Part shown: one piece after another, positions 53,681 to 62,591 of the stretch
Layout: each line of letters opens with the position of its first letter
How positions within the stretch are numbered: position 1 is the first letter of the stretch
From: Chlorobiota bacterium
Lineage (GTDB): Bacteria; Bacteroidota; Ignavibacteria; OLB7
Assembly: GCA_016700335.1 (NCBI GenBank)
Contig: CP065014.1
Location: forward strand, 347,001 to 411,000
DNA length: 64,000 bases
Reading direction: 5' to 3'
Notes under the pieces: model-generated
Databases searched by the model: none
Told to the model about the DNA's origin: nothing
Seen by the model: only the letters and a program-made list of their open reading frames with translations
Program-made: the position numbers and the translations under genes

Positions 53681-55168
53681 ATGCAATCGTTCAAAAATTA
53701 TATTAATGGTGAATATTTAGATTCATCATCATCAAAAACATTTTTAAATAAGAACCCAGCTGATTCTAATGATATAATTGGTTCATTCCCAGAAAGTAAC
53801 ACTGAAGATGTAGAATATGCTACAAAGTCAGCATTAGCTGCATATAAATTATGGAAATTGATTCCAGCACCTAAACGGGGTGATATTTTACGAATTGCTG
53901 GTGATATATTATCTAGAAGAAAAGATGAATTTGCTTTGATAATGACTCGTGAAATGGGAAAGCCAGTTTTTGAAACTAAAGGAGATGTTCAAGAAGCAAT
54001 TGACACTGCATATTATTCTGCAACTGAAACAAGGAGATTGTTTGGGTATAATACACCAAGTGAAATGCCAAATAAAATGAATCTATCTTTTAGGAATTCT
54101 ATTGGTGTTTGTGGAATTATAACTGCATGGAATTTCCCTATGGCAGTACCGAGTTGGAAAATTTTCCCAGCTCTAGCTTGTGGTAATACTGTAGTTTATA
54201 AGCCATCAGAAGATTCACCTTATAGTGGTAATTTATTAGCAGAAGTTTTTGAAGAAGCAGGCATACCTACAGGCGTTTTTAATGTTATTCATGGTAGCCA
54301 AGAATGTGGCAACGCAATTGTTGAGAGTCCAAATGTAAGTCTGATTGGATTTACAGGATCTACAATTACAGGTAAGGAAATTGCATCTAAATGTGGAAAA
54401 TCTAATAAAAGAGTTTCTCTAGAAATGGGGGGTAAAAATGCTCAAATAGTAATGCCAGACGCAGATATGGATTTGGCGCTAGAGGGAGTTTTATGGGGTG
54501 CATTCGGAACAACAGGACAAAGGTGTACCGCAACAAGTAGATTAATTTTACATAAAGATATTTATGATGATTTTATAAACAAACTGATTACTAAAGCCTC
54601 TAAAATTAAGAGTGGTTCAGGTTTAGATGTTAATACTGAGATGGGACCAGTAATAAATCAAAAGCAGTTAGATAAAATAATAGAATATGTTAGAATAGGA
54701 AAAGAGGATGATAAGGCATTATGCGTATTGGGTGGAGATTCGTTGCCAGAGGAAAAAAATCCTAATAACGGAAATTTCTTTTTGCCAACAATTTTTATCG
54801 ATGTAACTAGAGAAATGCGAATTGCAAGAGAAGAGATTTTTGGACCAGTTTTATCTATATTAAAAGCTGAAAATTTTGATGATGCAATTATGATTTTAAA
54901 TGATACAGACTATGGGTTATCTTCTAGCATTTACACCACAAATGTAAATTTAGCAATGAGAGCTGTTAGAGATATTGAAGCTGGAATAACCTATATCAAC
55001 GTACCAACAATTGGAGCAGAAGCTCATATGCCATTTGGGGGTATTAAAGGTACAGGTAATGGACATAGGGAAGGAGGATGGACTGTGTTTGATATATTCA
55101 CAGAATGGAAAACTGTTTATATAGATTACTCTGGTTCTTTACAAAGAGCTCAAATTGACAATTATTAA
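53681..55168 (+). CDS. NAD(P)-dependent aldehyde dehydrogenase
   Basis: A 495-aa cytoplasmic enzyme oxidising an aldehyde to the acid. The active site is complete: Asn151 in TAWNFPMAV, Glu248 in LEMGGKNA, Cys282 in TTGQRCTATS. The N-terminus shows the Rossmann binding of NAD in FTGSTITGKEIA. The tail ends EWKTVYIDYSG, LQRAQID, a C-terminus I associate with a subgroup of bacterial aldehyde dehydrogenases acting on semialdehydes, but I cannot name the substrate. Monocistronic, with a promoter box shortly before ATG 53681 and a hairpin after the stop. Confidence 0.93.
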   Translation: MQSFKNYINGEYLDSSSSKTFLNKNPADSNDIIGSFPESNTEDVEYATKSALAAYKLWKLIPAPKRGDILRIAGDILSRRKDEFALIMTREMGKPVFETKGDVQEAIDTAYYSATETRRLFGYNTPSEMPNKMNLSFRNSIGVCGIITAWNFPMAVPSWKIFPALACGNTVVYKPSEDSPYSGNLLAEVFEEAGIPTGVFNVIHGSQECGNAIVESPNVSLIGFTGSTITGKEIASKCGKSNKRVSLEMGGKNAQIVMPDADMDLALEGVLWGAFGTTGQRCTATSRLILHKDIYDDFINKLITKASKIKSGSGLDVNTEMGPVINQKQLDKIIEYVRIGKEDDKALCVLGGDSLPEEKNPNNGNFFLPTIFIDVTREMRIAREEIFGPVLSILKAENFDDAIMILNDTDYGLSSSIYTTNVNLAMRAVRDIEAGITYINVPTIGAEAHMPFGGIKGTGNGHREGGWTVFDIFTEWKTVYIDYSGSLQRAQIDNY

Positions 55169-55196
55169 TTAATATAAATCTATTGATGATATCAAC

Positions 55197-55235
55197 AATT
55201 ACCCAAAGTAAAATTAACAATCACTTTGGGTAATT
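55197..55235. terminator. Inverted repeat between convergent aldehyde dehydrogenase and regulator genes
   Basis: A 13-bp perfect stem AATTACCCAAAGT/ACTTTGGGTAATT (55197-55209 with 55223-55235), loop 13 nt, overlapping the stop codon of the minus-strand gene. No T tract follows on either strand, so termination may be weak. Confidence 0.5.
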
Positions 55236-58200
55236 AGATTGAAACTTTCAAGCTATCAATCAAATCAATAAACTCGTTGTCATCTGGTATCATTGTTAAA
55301 GCTTTGTTTAGAATATCCTCAGCTTGTTGAAAATCTTGCATTTTAATTAACTCACTACTTACTCGAATAATTAAATGTCTTATTTCATTCTCTAATTTGT
55401 TCCTTAATTCTTCAAAATACTCTTCATAAATTCCTGGGAATAAAACATTGTGTCCAATTAAATCAAGTAATTTACAAAGTGATTTTCCACTAAGAACATA
55501 ATCATTATTTTTTAATGCAACTTTAGATTCTTTTCTTAGTTCATTTAAAACAACAATATCACAAATTACTTTAGAATTATCTAAACAAGGAGGCTCACCT
55601 CTTTTGTTGAATATTATGTTTGAGCCAACTAATTCGTGTAATCTATGAATAGTATTTTTTAAAATTTCACTCCCTCTTTTTGGGTCAAATCCCCTTTCAG
55701 ATGCTAATTGAATGAATTGATCCCGATTCATTTTATTCCCTGTTATATAATTTGCTGAAATTACACCTAATATAACTTTTGCTCTATAACCTTGAATTCT
55801 AGATAAAGTATTAGTTCGGTTGTTTGTAACTTCAACTTTACCAATCAATGAAATAGTAAATTCTAATTCATTTGAATTTTTGTTATTTTTTGATATTTCA
55901 TCTGGAAATTGTAATGATGACAACTGATCATTTATTACTTTCCATTTTTCAAGATTTTTTGGTTGAAAATAATTCCCGAATCTCTTTACTAAATACTTCA
56001 TTGCACGTGATAATAACTCAGAATCTTGCATCCATTCAAGAATATCAATCAGTCCTTTTTCAATAGGTACTTTTAATTCCTTTTTCAATTCTGGATATAT
56101 AACAAATAAATGCTCTAGGAGCATAACACCAACATATCTAACTTGTGGCTGATCTATCCTTACAATTTCGGTTTTTAGCATTAGCTTGGCACATTCAATA
56201 ATTTCATTCAAGTTATTAATTTTTTCTACATTGCAAACTAATAAATATAGTTGATAAACATATTTATATGCCTCAACTTCAAGTTCATTAAATTTAATAC
56301 CAGTAGCTAATTTTCCATTTGTAAGTTCAATGAATAACTTAACGATAAAATCGGTAGGTTTAACTTCAAATAATTCTATAATTAAATTGACTAAGTCTAT
56401 ATCAGAATATGTTATTGAATACAAACAATAATTTTTAACAGCTGAATTAGTATAGGATTTCTTTAGTATGGAATCATTTTGTTTTAATATATCAATAACT
56501 GGCTGGAAAGATTTACTGTTCAATTCACCAGTTAAAATCAATTTATCATAATAGTTGAGGATTAATTCATATTGATCATTCGATAATTTATTTTGGTTAA
56601 AAGCCTCAAATTCCTTCTGAAAATAATTTTTATACATCTGAAGTTTACCTATTAAAGAATAGAATGTATACTTCATATATTCAGAAAAATTATTATTAAA
56701 ATAGAGGTGAAATTCACTGAACCTTTTTTCAATCTCTATGGATTCATTTTTTGTTGAAAAGAAATCAAATGATTGCATATAAAAACACATCCTTGCATGA
56801 TTGCGATTTAAATCTGGCATAGAAGAATCATTAAAGAGATCTTGTTGGCGTTTAAATGTATCTCTTAACACATAATCGAAATTTGTATTGAGCCAAATTC
56901 CAGAGATATGTTTCATTTGTAAGTATCTATTATATCCTGTTTGATTTTTTAATTCTGGATTAGAATTATAAGTAGCATCAATTGTAGTCATTAAACCTAA
57001 ACTTTTTTCTTTATCACCTAAGGCTGCTAAGCAGGACATTTCTTCAATTTGAAGTAATGTTGTAAAGTGTAAAAATAATTTATTGTTAGGAAATTTATTT
57101 ATCTCATTTTTTATTGATTTTAATTCTTCAATTCTAGTTTTTGAACCTTGATCTTTTAATTTCAATTTCAAATTATTTAACTTTAATTTAATACCTTCTC
57201 GATAGCTAGTTTCTAAATCAAATTTCATGAAATTAAATAATTTAGAATGAGCTTTGAAGATAACATCTATATATTCCCATTCAAAAAAACTTTGTAACAA
57301 CATTCCAACTTTAAAACTACATTCAAGATATTTAAACCAAACGTCATAGGAAATAGATATTTGGTCATTATTTTTATGCAACACCTCATAAAGTGTAATT
57401 GAATAAAAGGGGAGTTTTTCAACAATTAAATATATTATTTTTTCTGATTCAATTGAGTTAATATCTAATAAAGTTTTGTGAATTAAAGTGTGAGTAAAAA
57501 CAAGAGGGAATGTACTTTTAATAGTAATTGTATTTGTACTTTCAGATAATCCAATTTGATAGGGTAGTAAGTTCATTAAAGGTAATACAGCAGTATTTGA
57601 TTCAACAATAATACCTTTAAAAATTAAATTCTTTAAAACTTCATCTGTACAATCTGAAATAAATTTTGCACTTTGAGGAGCAAATGATTCTCCAAGAACA
57701 GCAATATCACTAGCAATTTTTTTTTCACTATCAGTTAGAGATGCTAACAAACCCTCGCCAAATGTAATTGCACTTTTATAAACACTTTGCTCAAAATGAT
57801 CTTCAAATTCCCATTTACCAGAACCAGTTCCTTTAATAGCATTACGTTGAATTACGCCTCGCATAACAGATCTAAGAACTAACGGATTTCCTTTGGTTGA
57901 ATCTGATAAAATTTTAATTACATCTTCAGAAATATCATGAGAAAATAGCTCTTTACAAAACTCATCAATTTCAATCAAGTTCAATCCTTTTAATTCAATT
58001 CTTTCCATTAAGTAAGGCTCTAATGAACCCATGATTTTTACAACTGCTGGTCTGGTTGCACATAACAATGAAATATTATCTTCTGACAATGCTTCAATAA
58101 GCGAATTCATATCGCAATAAGATTCATTATTTATTAGATGGATATCTTCAATAATTATAATTGTAACTCTTAAGGAGGTAAGTCTTCTAATTGATCTAAC

Positions 58201-58530
58201 AAGGTTCTCAGGGTTAACGGTGGTCTGAATTAAAGAAATTAATTTCTCGTCTTCATTTAAAGATTGAATCAAGTGCGATCTAACAGAAGTGTTAGATTCA
58301 GGTCGAATTTTAATGTGTATTACTGCAGTTGATTTATCTTCAGATACAATAGTTTTAAACTTCTCTATCATTCTTGATTTACCTACACCTGCTTCTCCAA
58401 CAATTAGAAAAATTCTCAACTCATGCGACCCAATTGCATTTAGATAAAATTGATTTAACTTCTCAAGCTCAACTTTACGCCCTACAAATGGCATAGAACT
58501 ATGATTTAAGAAGCTTGCAAGCTGTTTCAT
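55234..58530 (-). CDS. STAND ATPase with C-terminal SARP/BTAD-like DNA-binding module
   Basis: A 1098-aa cytoplasmic signal-transduction ATPase, likely a transcriptional regulator. N-terminal AAA_16/NTPase: Walker A GEAGVGKS (45-52), Walker B IIIIEDIHLIN (about 112-122), then the STAND-type helical extension and a long alpha-solenoid region (about 350-890) without clear repeats. The C-terminus (about 895-1098) reads KVILGVISANYITGNKMNRD and later EILKNTIHRLHELVG, then FNKRG, a winged helix, followed by tetratricopeptide-like helices as in the BTAD of SARP regulators. In SARP proteins this module is N-terminal, so the order is reversed. The divergent gene cluster and the operator-like repeats at 58592-58642 and 59563-59592 are its likely targets. 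Confidence 0.85.
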   Translation of the reverse strand: MKQLASFLNHSSMPFVGRKVELEKLNQFYLNAIGSHELRIFLIVGEAGVGKSRMIEKFKTIVSEDKSTAVIHIKIRPESNTSVRSHLIQSLNEDEKLISLIQTTVNPENLVRSIRRLTSLRVTIIIIEDIHLINNESYCDMNSLIEALSEDNISLLCATRPAVVKIMGSLEPYLMERIELKGLNLIEIDEFCKELFSHDISEDVIKILSDSTKGNPLVLRSVMRGVIQRNAIKGTGSGKWEFEDHFEQSVYKSAITFGEGLLASLTDSEKKIASDIAVLGESFAPQSAKFISDCTDEVLKNLIFKGIIVESNTAVLPLMNLLPYQIGLSESTNTITIKSTFPLVFTHTLIHKTLLDINSIESEKIIYLIVEKLPFYSITLYEVLHKNNDQISISYDVWFKYLECSFKVGMLLQSFFEWEYIDVIFKAHSKLFNFMKFDLETSYREGIKLKLNNLKLKLKDQGSKTRIEELKSIKNEINKFPNNKLFLHFTTLLQIEEMSCLAALGDKEKSLGLMTTIDATYNSNPELKNQTGYNRYLQMKHISGIWLNTNFDYVLRDTFKRQQDLFNDSSMPDLNRNHARMCFYMQSFDFFSTKNESIEIEKRFSEFHLYFNNNFSEYMKYTFYSLIGKLQMYKNYFQKEFEAFNQNKLSNDQYELILNYYDKLILTGELNSKSFQPVIDILKQNDSILKKSYTNSAVKNYCLYSITYSDIDLVNLIIELFEVKPTDFIVKLFIELTNGKLATGIKFNELEVEAYKYVYQLYLLVCNVEKINNLNEIIECAKLMLKTEIVRIDQPQVRYVGVMLLEHLFVIYPELKKELKVPIEKGLIDILEWMQDSELLSRAMKYLVKRFGNYFQPKNLEKWKVINDQLSSLQFPDEISKNNKNSNELEFTISLIGKVEVTNNRTNTLSRIQGYRAKVILGVISANYITGNKMNRDQFIQLASERGFDPKRGSEILKNTIHRLHELVGSNIIFNKRGEPPCLDNSKVICDIVVLNELRKESKVALKNNDYVLSGKSLCKLLDLIGHNVLFPGIYEEYFEELRNKLENEIRHLIIRVSSELIKMQDFQQAEDILNKALTMIPDDNEFIDLIDSLKVSI

Positions 58531-58591
58531 ATTAAGAATTAACTAAAGTTATTTAATATTTTTTAAAACGATTTTAAAAATTGATTAAAAT

Positions 58592-58642
58592 TCGATACCA
58601 AAGAAAAAAAAATCAATACCTATATATTTAAAAATCAATACT
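58592..58642. promoter_or_regulatory. Three direct repeats TCRATACY at 21-22 bp spacing (candidate operator)
   Basis: TCGATACC at 58592-58599, TCAATACC at 58613-58620 and TCAATACT at 58635-58642. The steps are 21 and 22 bp, about two helical turns, so the copies face the same side of DNA. The array lies 62 bp from each flanking start codon (58530 and 58705), i.e. exactly midway between the divergent genes. Confidence 0.6.
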
Positions 58643-58704
58643 CTAAAATGTTAAATTATATATAGTTAAAATTATTTTAAAAAACAATTAATCAAACAAA
58701 AAAA

Positions 58705-59106
58705 ATGAAAACAATTTTAGTCTCAATTTTAATACTAGTTATTACAAATAGTTTATTCTCAATTTATAACTCAACTAAACTATATGCAGAAACTGCTTAT
58801 TCAAATGGAGTTACTCTTATTCAAGGGCGTGTTTATGATAAAGAAACTGGAGCAAATATTGAATCTAAAATTATATATATAAATATGAAATCAAATGATA
58901 CAATTCAAATAGCAAAATCTAATTCTTCAACAGGAGAATATACATTCGTTGCAAATTCAAATGCAAATTATGGATTAAAAATGATTTTAATAACAAATGA
59001 TAACACAATTAAAGAAGTAATATTAAACATAAAAGAAGATGATAATTACAAAGAAATAAAATTAGATATAGAAGTTAATCAAAATCAAAATTGCTTATTC
59101 AATTAA
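58705..59106 (+). CDS. Small exported protein with carboxypeptidase-regulatory-like fold
   Basis: A 133-aa protein with a signal peptide (ILVSILILVITNSLFSI, cleavage near YAE). The mature part LIQGRVYDKETGANIESK, then SSTGEYTFVANSNANYGL, resembles one carboxypeptidase-regulatory-like (SusC-type/CarboxypepD_reg) beta-sandwich as found in front of TonB receptors, here standing alone. The gene is divergent from the STAND regulator across 174 bp that holds three TCRATACY repeats, so it is a likely regulated target. The next gene, another small secreted protein, follows after 35 bp. Confidence 0.7.
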   Translation: MKTILVSILILVITNSLFSIYNSTKLYAETAYSNGVTLIQGRVYDKETGANIESKIIYINMKSNDTIQIAKSNSSTGEYTFVANSNANYGLKMILITNDNTIKEVILNIKEDDNYKEIKLDIEVNQNQNCLFN

Positions 59107-59141
59107 TAAACTAAAAATTAAAATAATAATATATTTATACA

Positions 59142-59480
59142 ATGAAAAAATCTATAATAACAATCTCAATCTTTGTACTAATTAAAATTTTAATGTACAA
59201 TTCATCTTTAGCTCAATTTGCTCCCTCACCGGTTGTATTTGTTCCTCCTTCAATTAATCAAATTGAAATATACTCAAAACAACTAACTGATTCAATTCCT
59301 TTGGTCTTAATTTACAAATTTGAAATTAATACAAATGATATATTAAATAGCGATTTATTAGCCGATGAACAATTAGGAATTTTCAAAAATATAGATTCAA
59401 TTTTATGTAATACGGAAAAATATAAAGTGATAGTATTAGCTCAGAATCAAAATTATAAAGTAGATAATAGAATTAAATAA
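59142..59480 (+). CDS. Small exported protein of unknown function
   Basis: A 112-aa protein with a signal peptide (IITISIFVLIKILMYNSSLA, cleavage near AQF) and a mature segment APSPVVFVPPSINQIEIYSK, followed by an Asp/Leu-rich part. No family recognised. It follows the CarboxypepD-like gene by 35 bp and is probably in its operon. The 204-bp gap after it ends with two further TCRATACY copies before the zinc-ribbon gene. Confidence 0.65.
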   Translation: MKKSIITISIFVLIKILMYNSSLAQFAPSPVVFVPPSINQIEIYSKQLTDSIPLVLIYKFEINTNDILNSDLLADEQLGIFKNIDSILCNTEKYKVIVLAQNQNYKVDNRIK

Positions 59481-59562
59481 GTATTAATTAGCATGAAGTT
59501 ATAAAGTTTTAATCCAAGTATTTGTTCTTTATATAATCTGTTAACTGGAATCTTTTTTAAAA

Positions 59563-59592
59563 TCGATACCCAAACAGTAATTAATCGATACT
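59563..59592. promoter_or_regulatory. Two direct repeats TCGATACY at 22 bp spacing (candidate operator)
   Basis: TCGATACC at 59563-59570 and TCGATACT at 59585-59592, spaced 22 bp as in the 58592-58642 array. They are 93-122 bp upstream of the zinc-ribbon gene. Confidence 0.6.
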
Positions 59593-59684
59593 AATAAAAA
59601 ATATATTGTATACAGTCATTTAAAGAGTAGTATTTGACTGAGCAAATTTAGTAAAAATCAAACAAGAAAAATCTTAAATTAACC

Positions 59685-59897
59685 ATGTCAGAAATTTTAG
59701 AATATCTAATCGGGAAAAATGAGTTGAAAGTCTGCAAGTGCTGCGATACTGTTGGCAATTACTATGATAATTTCTGTTCAAAATGTGGTGTAAAGTTAAC
59801 AAATGGAATTGAGATTGATAAATGCGAGGCACATCAAGAAAATCCTTTTGTAATATTTTGCACCAAATGTGGGGAAAAAATCGAAAAAAATAGTTAA
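59685..59897 (+). CDS. Small double zinc-ribbon protein
   Basis: A 70-aa cytoplasmic protein with eight cysteines arranged as zinc-ribbon knuckles: VCKCCDT near residue 17, CSKCG (about 32-36), KCEAHQ (about 47) and CTKCG (about 59-63). No signal peptide, so it is intracellular, unlike its neighbours. Such proteins often bridge protein or nucleic-acid partners. The start ATG 59685 follows the operator-like repeats and precedes the M4 peptidase gene by 83 bp on the same strand, probably in one operon with it. Confidence 0.7.
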   Translation: MSEILEYLIGKNELKVCKCCDTVGNYYDNFCSKCGVKLTNGIEIDKCEAHQENPFVIFCTKCGEKIEKNS

Positions 59898-59979
59898 AGT
59901 TCATCATTAATATTGGGAAATTCTTTAAATTCAAAAGTGTTTGAAATAAAAATTAATTTAATCTTTAAATAAGAAAACA

Positions 59980-62580
59980 ATGAAAAATCTTCTAAAAATT
60001 ACAAATCAAATTTACATTAAAAGATGTGATTCTTTAAATGTGTTACCAAGTGTTATTATATTTTTTCTTTTTTCAATTTTTGGTTTTACAACAACATATT
60101 CACAAACAACAAAATTAAATCTTGAAAGATCAAATGAAAAAGTTGAAAACAACCATATACCAACAGTAAAGAATTTAAAAGATTTTCTTTTTCAAGCTCA
60201 ACCAAATTTATCGAATTTAAATGGTATTAATTTGGGTAATTATTCAATGAGTTCATATTCAAGCAATGAATCTGTAATAAGGAATTCAGGTTCTAGAAAT
60301 GAAAATAAAACTTGTAATTTTGATATTACTGAGTTAACAGATAAATCAATAAATGGTACTATAACATGGATTAGTAAAAATTTTGGTTTGGCTGAAAATT
60401 TCATTTCTAAAGAAAAAAGATCATCAACTCAATCAATGAGAAATAATTCAATTGAAGCAAGTTATGGTTTAATGGAAAGTATTAAAAACGAATTGAAAAT
60501 TGAAAACCCAAGGGAAGAATTCCGTCCAGTAACAGTAGAAATGGATGCTTTAGGATTTACTCATAGTAAATTTGAACAGATTTACAAAGGATTACCAGTG
60601 TTTGGAAGAGAAATTTATACACATATAAATAACAAAGGAGAAATTTATGCTGTTAATGGAAGGTACGAACCATCAAATCATGATGAACTCCCAACTTCAA
60701 AAATTACTTCAGATGAAAGTAAAGATATAGTAACAAATTATCTTAAAAAAGAAGGGAGTTATCAATCATTCACAAACATTGATGGAAGCAATGATTCACC
60801 TATGATTAAATTAGGTTTACTAAGCAATGGGAATTGCACAATGACTCAAGTTTATATAGTTGAAATTCATGCAAACATGGTTGAACATATCACTTTTTTT
60901 GTTAATTCGGTTAATGGAAAAATTGAAAAGGAATTGCATCATGAATGTATTATAGATTATCATAATAAGGTTAATACAAATGTAATCCAAGAAAAATCAA
61001 ATGAAAAATCTAAACTAAATGAATTGTCATCATTGAGTTTTTCTGATGCAAGTGGAACAGATTTGAATAACAAACAAAGAAGTTTCAGAACAAGAAACAA
61101 TAATGGTTTTTATGAAATGATTTGGGATTTATCAAATTATGATGGAACTAAATTTCAAGGAAGTGGATTTAATAATCCACAAGGTGCAGGAGGTTCAGCA
61201 GTTTATGAAGTTAGGAATGATTCTAAAATTTATATGGAAGTTTCATCAAATAATCAATGGAGTGATAAAAGTGCTGTTTCAGCAATTGCAAATTCTGAAT
61301 TAACATATAAATATTATAAAGATGTTCATAGTAGAAAATCAATTGATAATAAAAACGGAACAATAATTTCTGTAATCCATGTACCTAATTCTGATGGAAC
61401 TAGTATGGGAAATGCTTTCTGGAATGGTAAATATATTTCTTATGGTGATGGGAATAGCAGATTTAGCCCATTAGCAGGTGCTCTTGATGTTGCAGGACAT
61501 GAGATGACACATGGTGTAGTTGAGAATACTGCGAATTTAGTTTATGAATTAGAACCAGGTGCATTGAATGAATCTTTCGCAGACATTTTTGGAATTATGA
61601 TAGATAGATCAAATTTTTTACTAGGTGAAGATGTTGTCAGACCAGCTATAGGAATTGCTTTAAGAGATATTGCAAATCCAGAGAATCCAAATGTAGCATC
61701 TCCACAACCAGCACATTATTCAAATTTTAAAAAATTACCAAATGATAAAGAAAATGATCATGGCGGTGTTCATGTTAATAGTGGTATTCCAAACAAAGCT
61801 GCATATTTAACAATCCAAGCAATTGGTCGCGAAAAAGTTGAGAAAATTTGGTACAGAGCTATTAGTAATTATATGACAATGAATAGCCAGTTCATTGATG
61901 CTAGAAGAGCATGTGAACAAGCTTCGGCAGATTTGTTTGGAAAGGATGGAGCAGAAAATAAAGCTGTTTCTAAGTCATTCGCAGATGTAGGAATTGGTGA
62001 AGGCGTTAGTGATGGAGGTAATAAAAAAGTTCCACCTCAAAATGGAGGTGTTTCAATGATAGCATTTATGGCTCAAGATGGACATATTGGAATTTATAAT
62101 GAGAATGCTAATCCTAAAATTGGACTGATAAATAATAATGGAGCTTTTGGTAGAACTTCTATTTCAAGTACTTGGACACAATTAACAACTCCTAGATCTG
62201 GTGTTAAAATTTGGTTTATTAATCCTAATGGTGTTTTGTCATCTATAGATGTTGCTAAAATGGAAGTATTAATTTATCCTTCTGTTTTTATATCTAACCC
62301 AGGTGATTTGTGGAATGTATCAATTTCTCCAGATGGGAATTATCTTGCTTTTGTTTCAAAGTATAATCAAGATCCAAATCTTTATTTATTTGATGGAACT
62401 AAATTAGTGAAGGTGGCAATTAATGTAACAACTTCATCACAAGATTTTTCAACTAATCTAAATTATTTAGATGTAGTTTCTTGGTCACCAGATATGAACA
62501 ATCCAAAAATATCTTTCGATGGATTAAATGTATATAATTACGATGGATTAGAATCTTCTTTTGGGCAATTTATGAGTTAA
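59980..62580 (+). CDS. M4 (thermolysin-like) metallopeptidase, C-terminus frameshifted off
   Basis: An 866-aa exported zinc endopeptidase. A long N-terminus with a signal peptide (VLPSVIIFFLFSIFGFTTTYS, cleavage near SQT) precedes an FTP/PepSY-like inhibitory propeptide (about 120-330), then the M4 catalytic domain (about 365-680): HEMTH (His507, Glu508, His511), the third ligand Glu531 in GALNESFAD, and the HVNSGIPNKAAY loop with the catalytic His in DHGGVHVNSG. Then comes a TolB-like propeller start (ISPDGNYLAFVSKYNQDP). The frame stops at 62580, but the next frame (62538-63242) continues the propeller and holds the T9SS domain, so the intended protein is about 1087 aa. Likely target of the 59563-59592 operator. 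Confidence 0.85.
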   Translation: MKNLLKITNQIYIKRCDSLNVLPSVIIFFLFSIFGFTTTYSQTTKLNLERSNEKVENNHIPTVKNLKDFLFQAQPNLSNLNGINLGNYSMSSYSSNESVIRNSGSRNENKTCNFDITELTDKSINGTITWISKNFGLAENFISKEKRSSTQSMRNNSIEASYGLMESIKNELKIENPREEFRPVTVEMDALGFTHSKFEQIYKGLPVFGREIYTHINNKGEIYAVNGRYEPSNHDELPTSKITSDESKDIVTNYLKKEGSYQSFTNIDGSNDSPMIKLGLLSNGNCTMTQVYIVEIHANMVEHITFFVNSVNGKIEKELHHECIIDYHNKVNTNVIQEKSNEKSKLNELSSLSFSDASGTDLNNKQRSFRTRNNNGFYEMIWDLSNYDGTKFQGSGFNNPQGAGGSAVYEVRNDSKIYMEVSSNNQWSDKSAVSAIANSELTYKYYKDVHSRKSIDNKNGTIISVIHVPNSDGTSMGNAFWNGKYISYGDGNSRFSPLAGALDVAGHEMTHGVVENTANLVYELEPGALNESFADIFGIMIDRSNFLLGEDVVRPAIGIALRDIANPENPNVASPQPAHYSNFKKLPNDKENDHGGVHVNSGIPNKAAYLTIQAIGREKVEKIWYRAISNYMTMNSQFIDARRACEQASADLFGKDGAENKAVSKSFADVGIGEGVSDGGNKKVPPQNGGVSMIAFMAQDGHIGIYNENANPKIGLINNNGAFGRTSISSTWTQLTTPRSGVKIWFINPNGVLSSIDVAKMEVLIYPSVFISNPGDLWNVSISPDGNYLAFVSKYNQDPNLYLFDGTKLVKVAINVTTSSQDFSTNLNYLDVVSWSPDMNNPKISFDGLNVYNYDGLESSFGQFMS

Positions 62581-62591
62581 ATCTAATAAGT

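Noticed and set aside
55197..55235. Hairpin after aldehyde dehydrogenase as a riboswitch or attenuator
   Set aside because: It lies between convergent genes and has no leader role; it is kept only as a weak terminator-type inverted repeat.
59674..59934. Minus-strand ORF of 86 codons across the zinc-ribbon gene
   Set aside because: It is the shadow of the zinc-ribbon gene, whose CxxC pattern gives the plus strand clear support.
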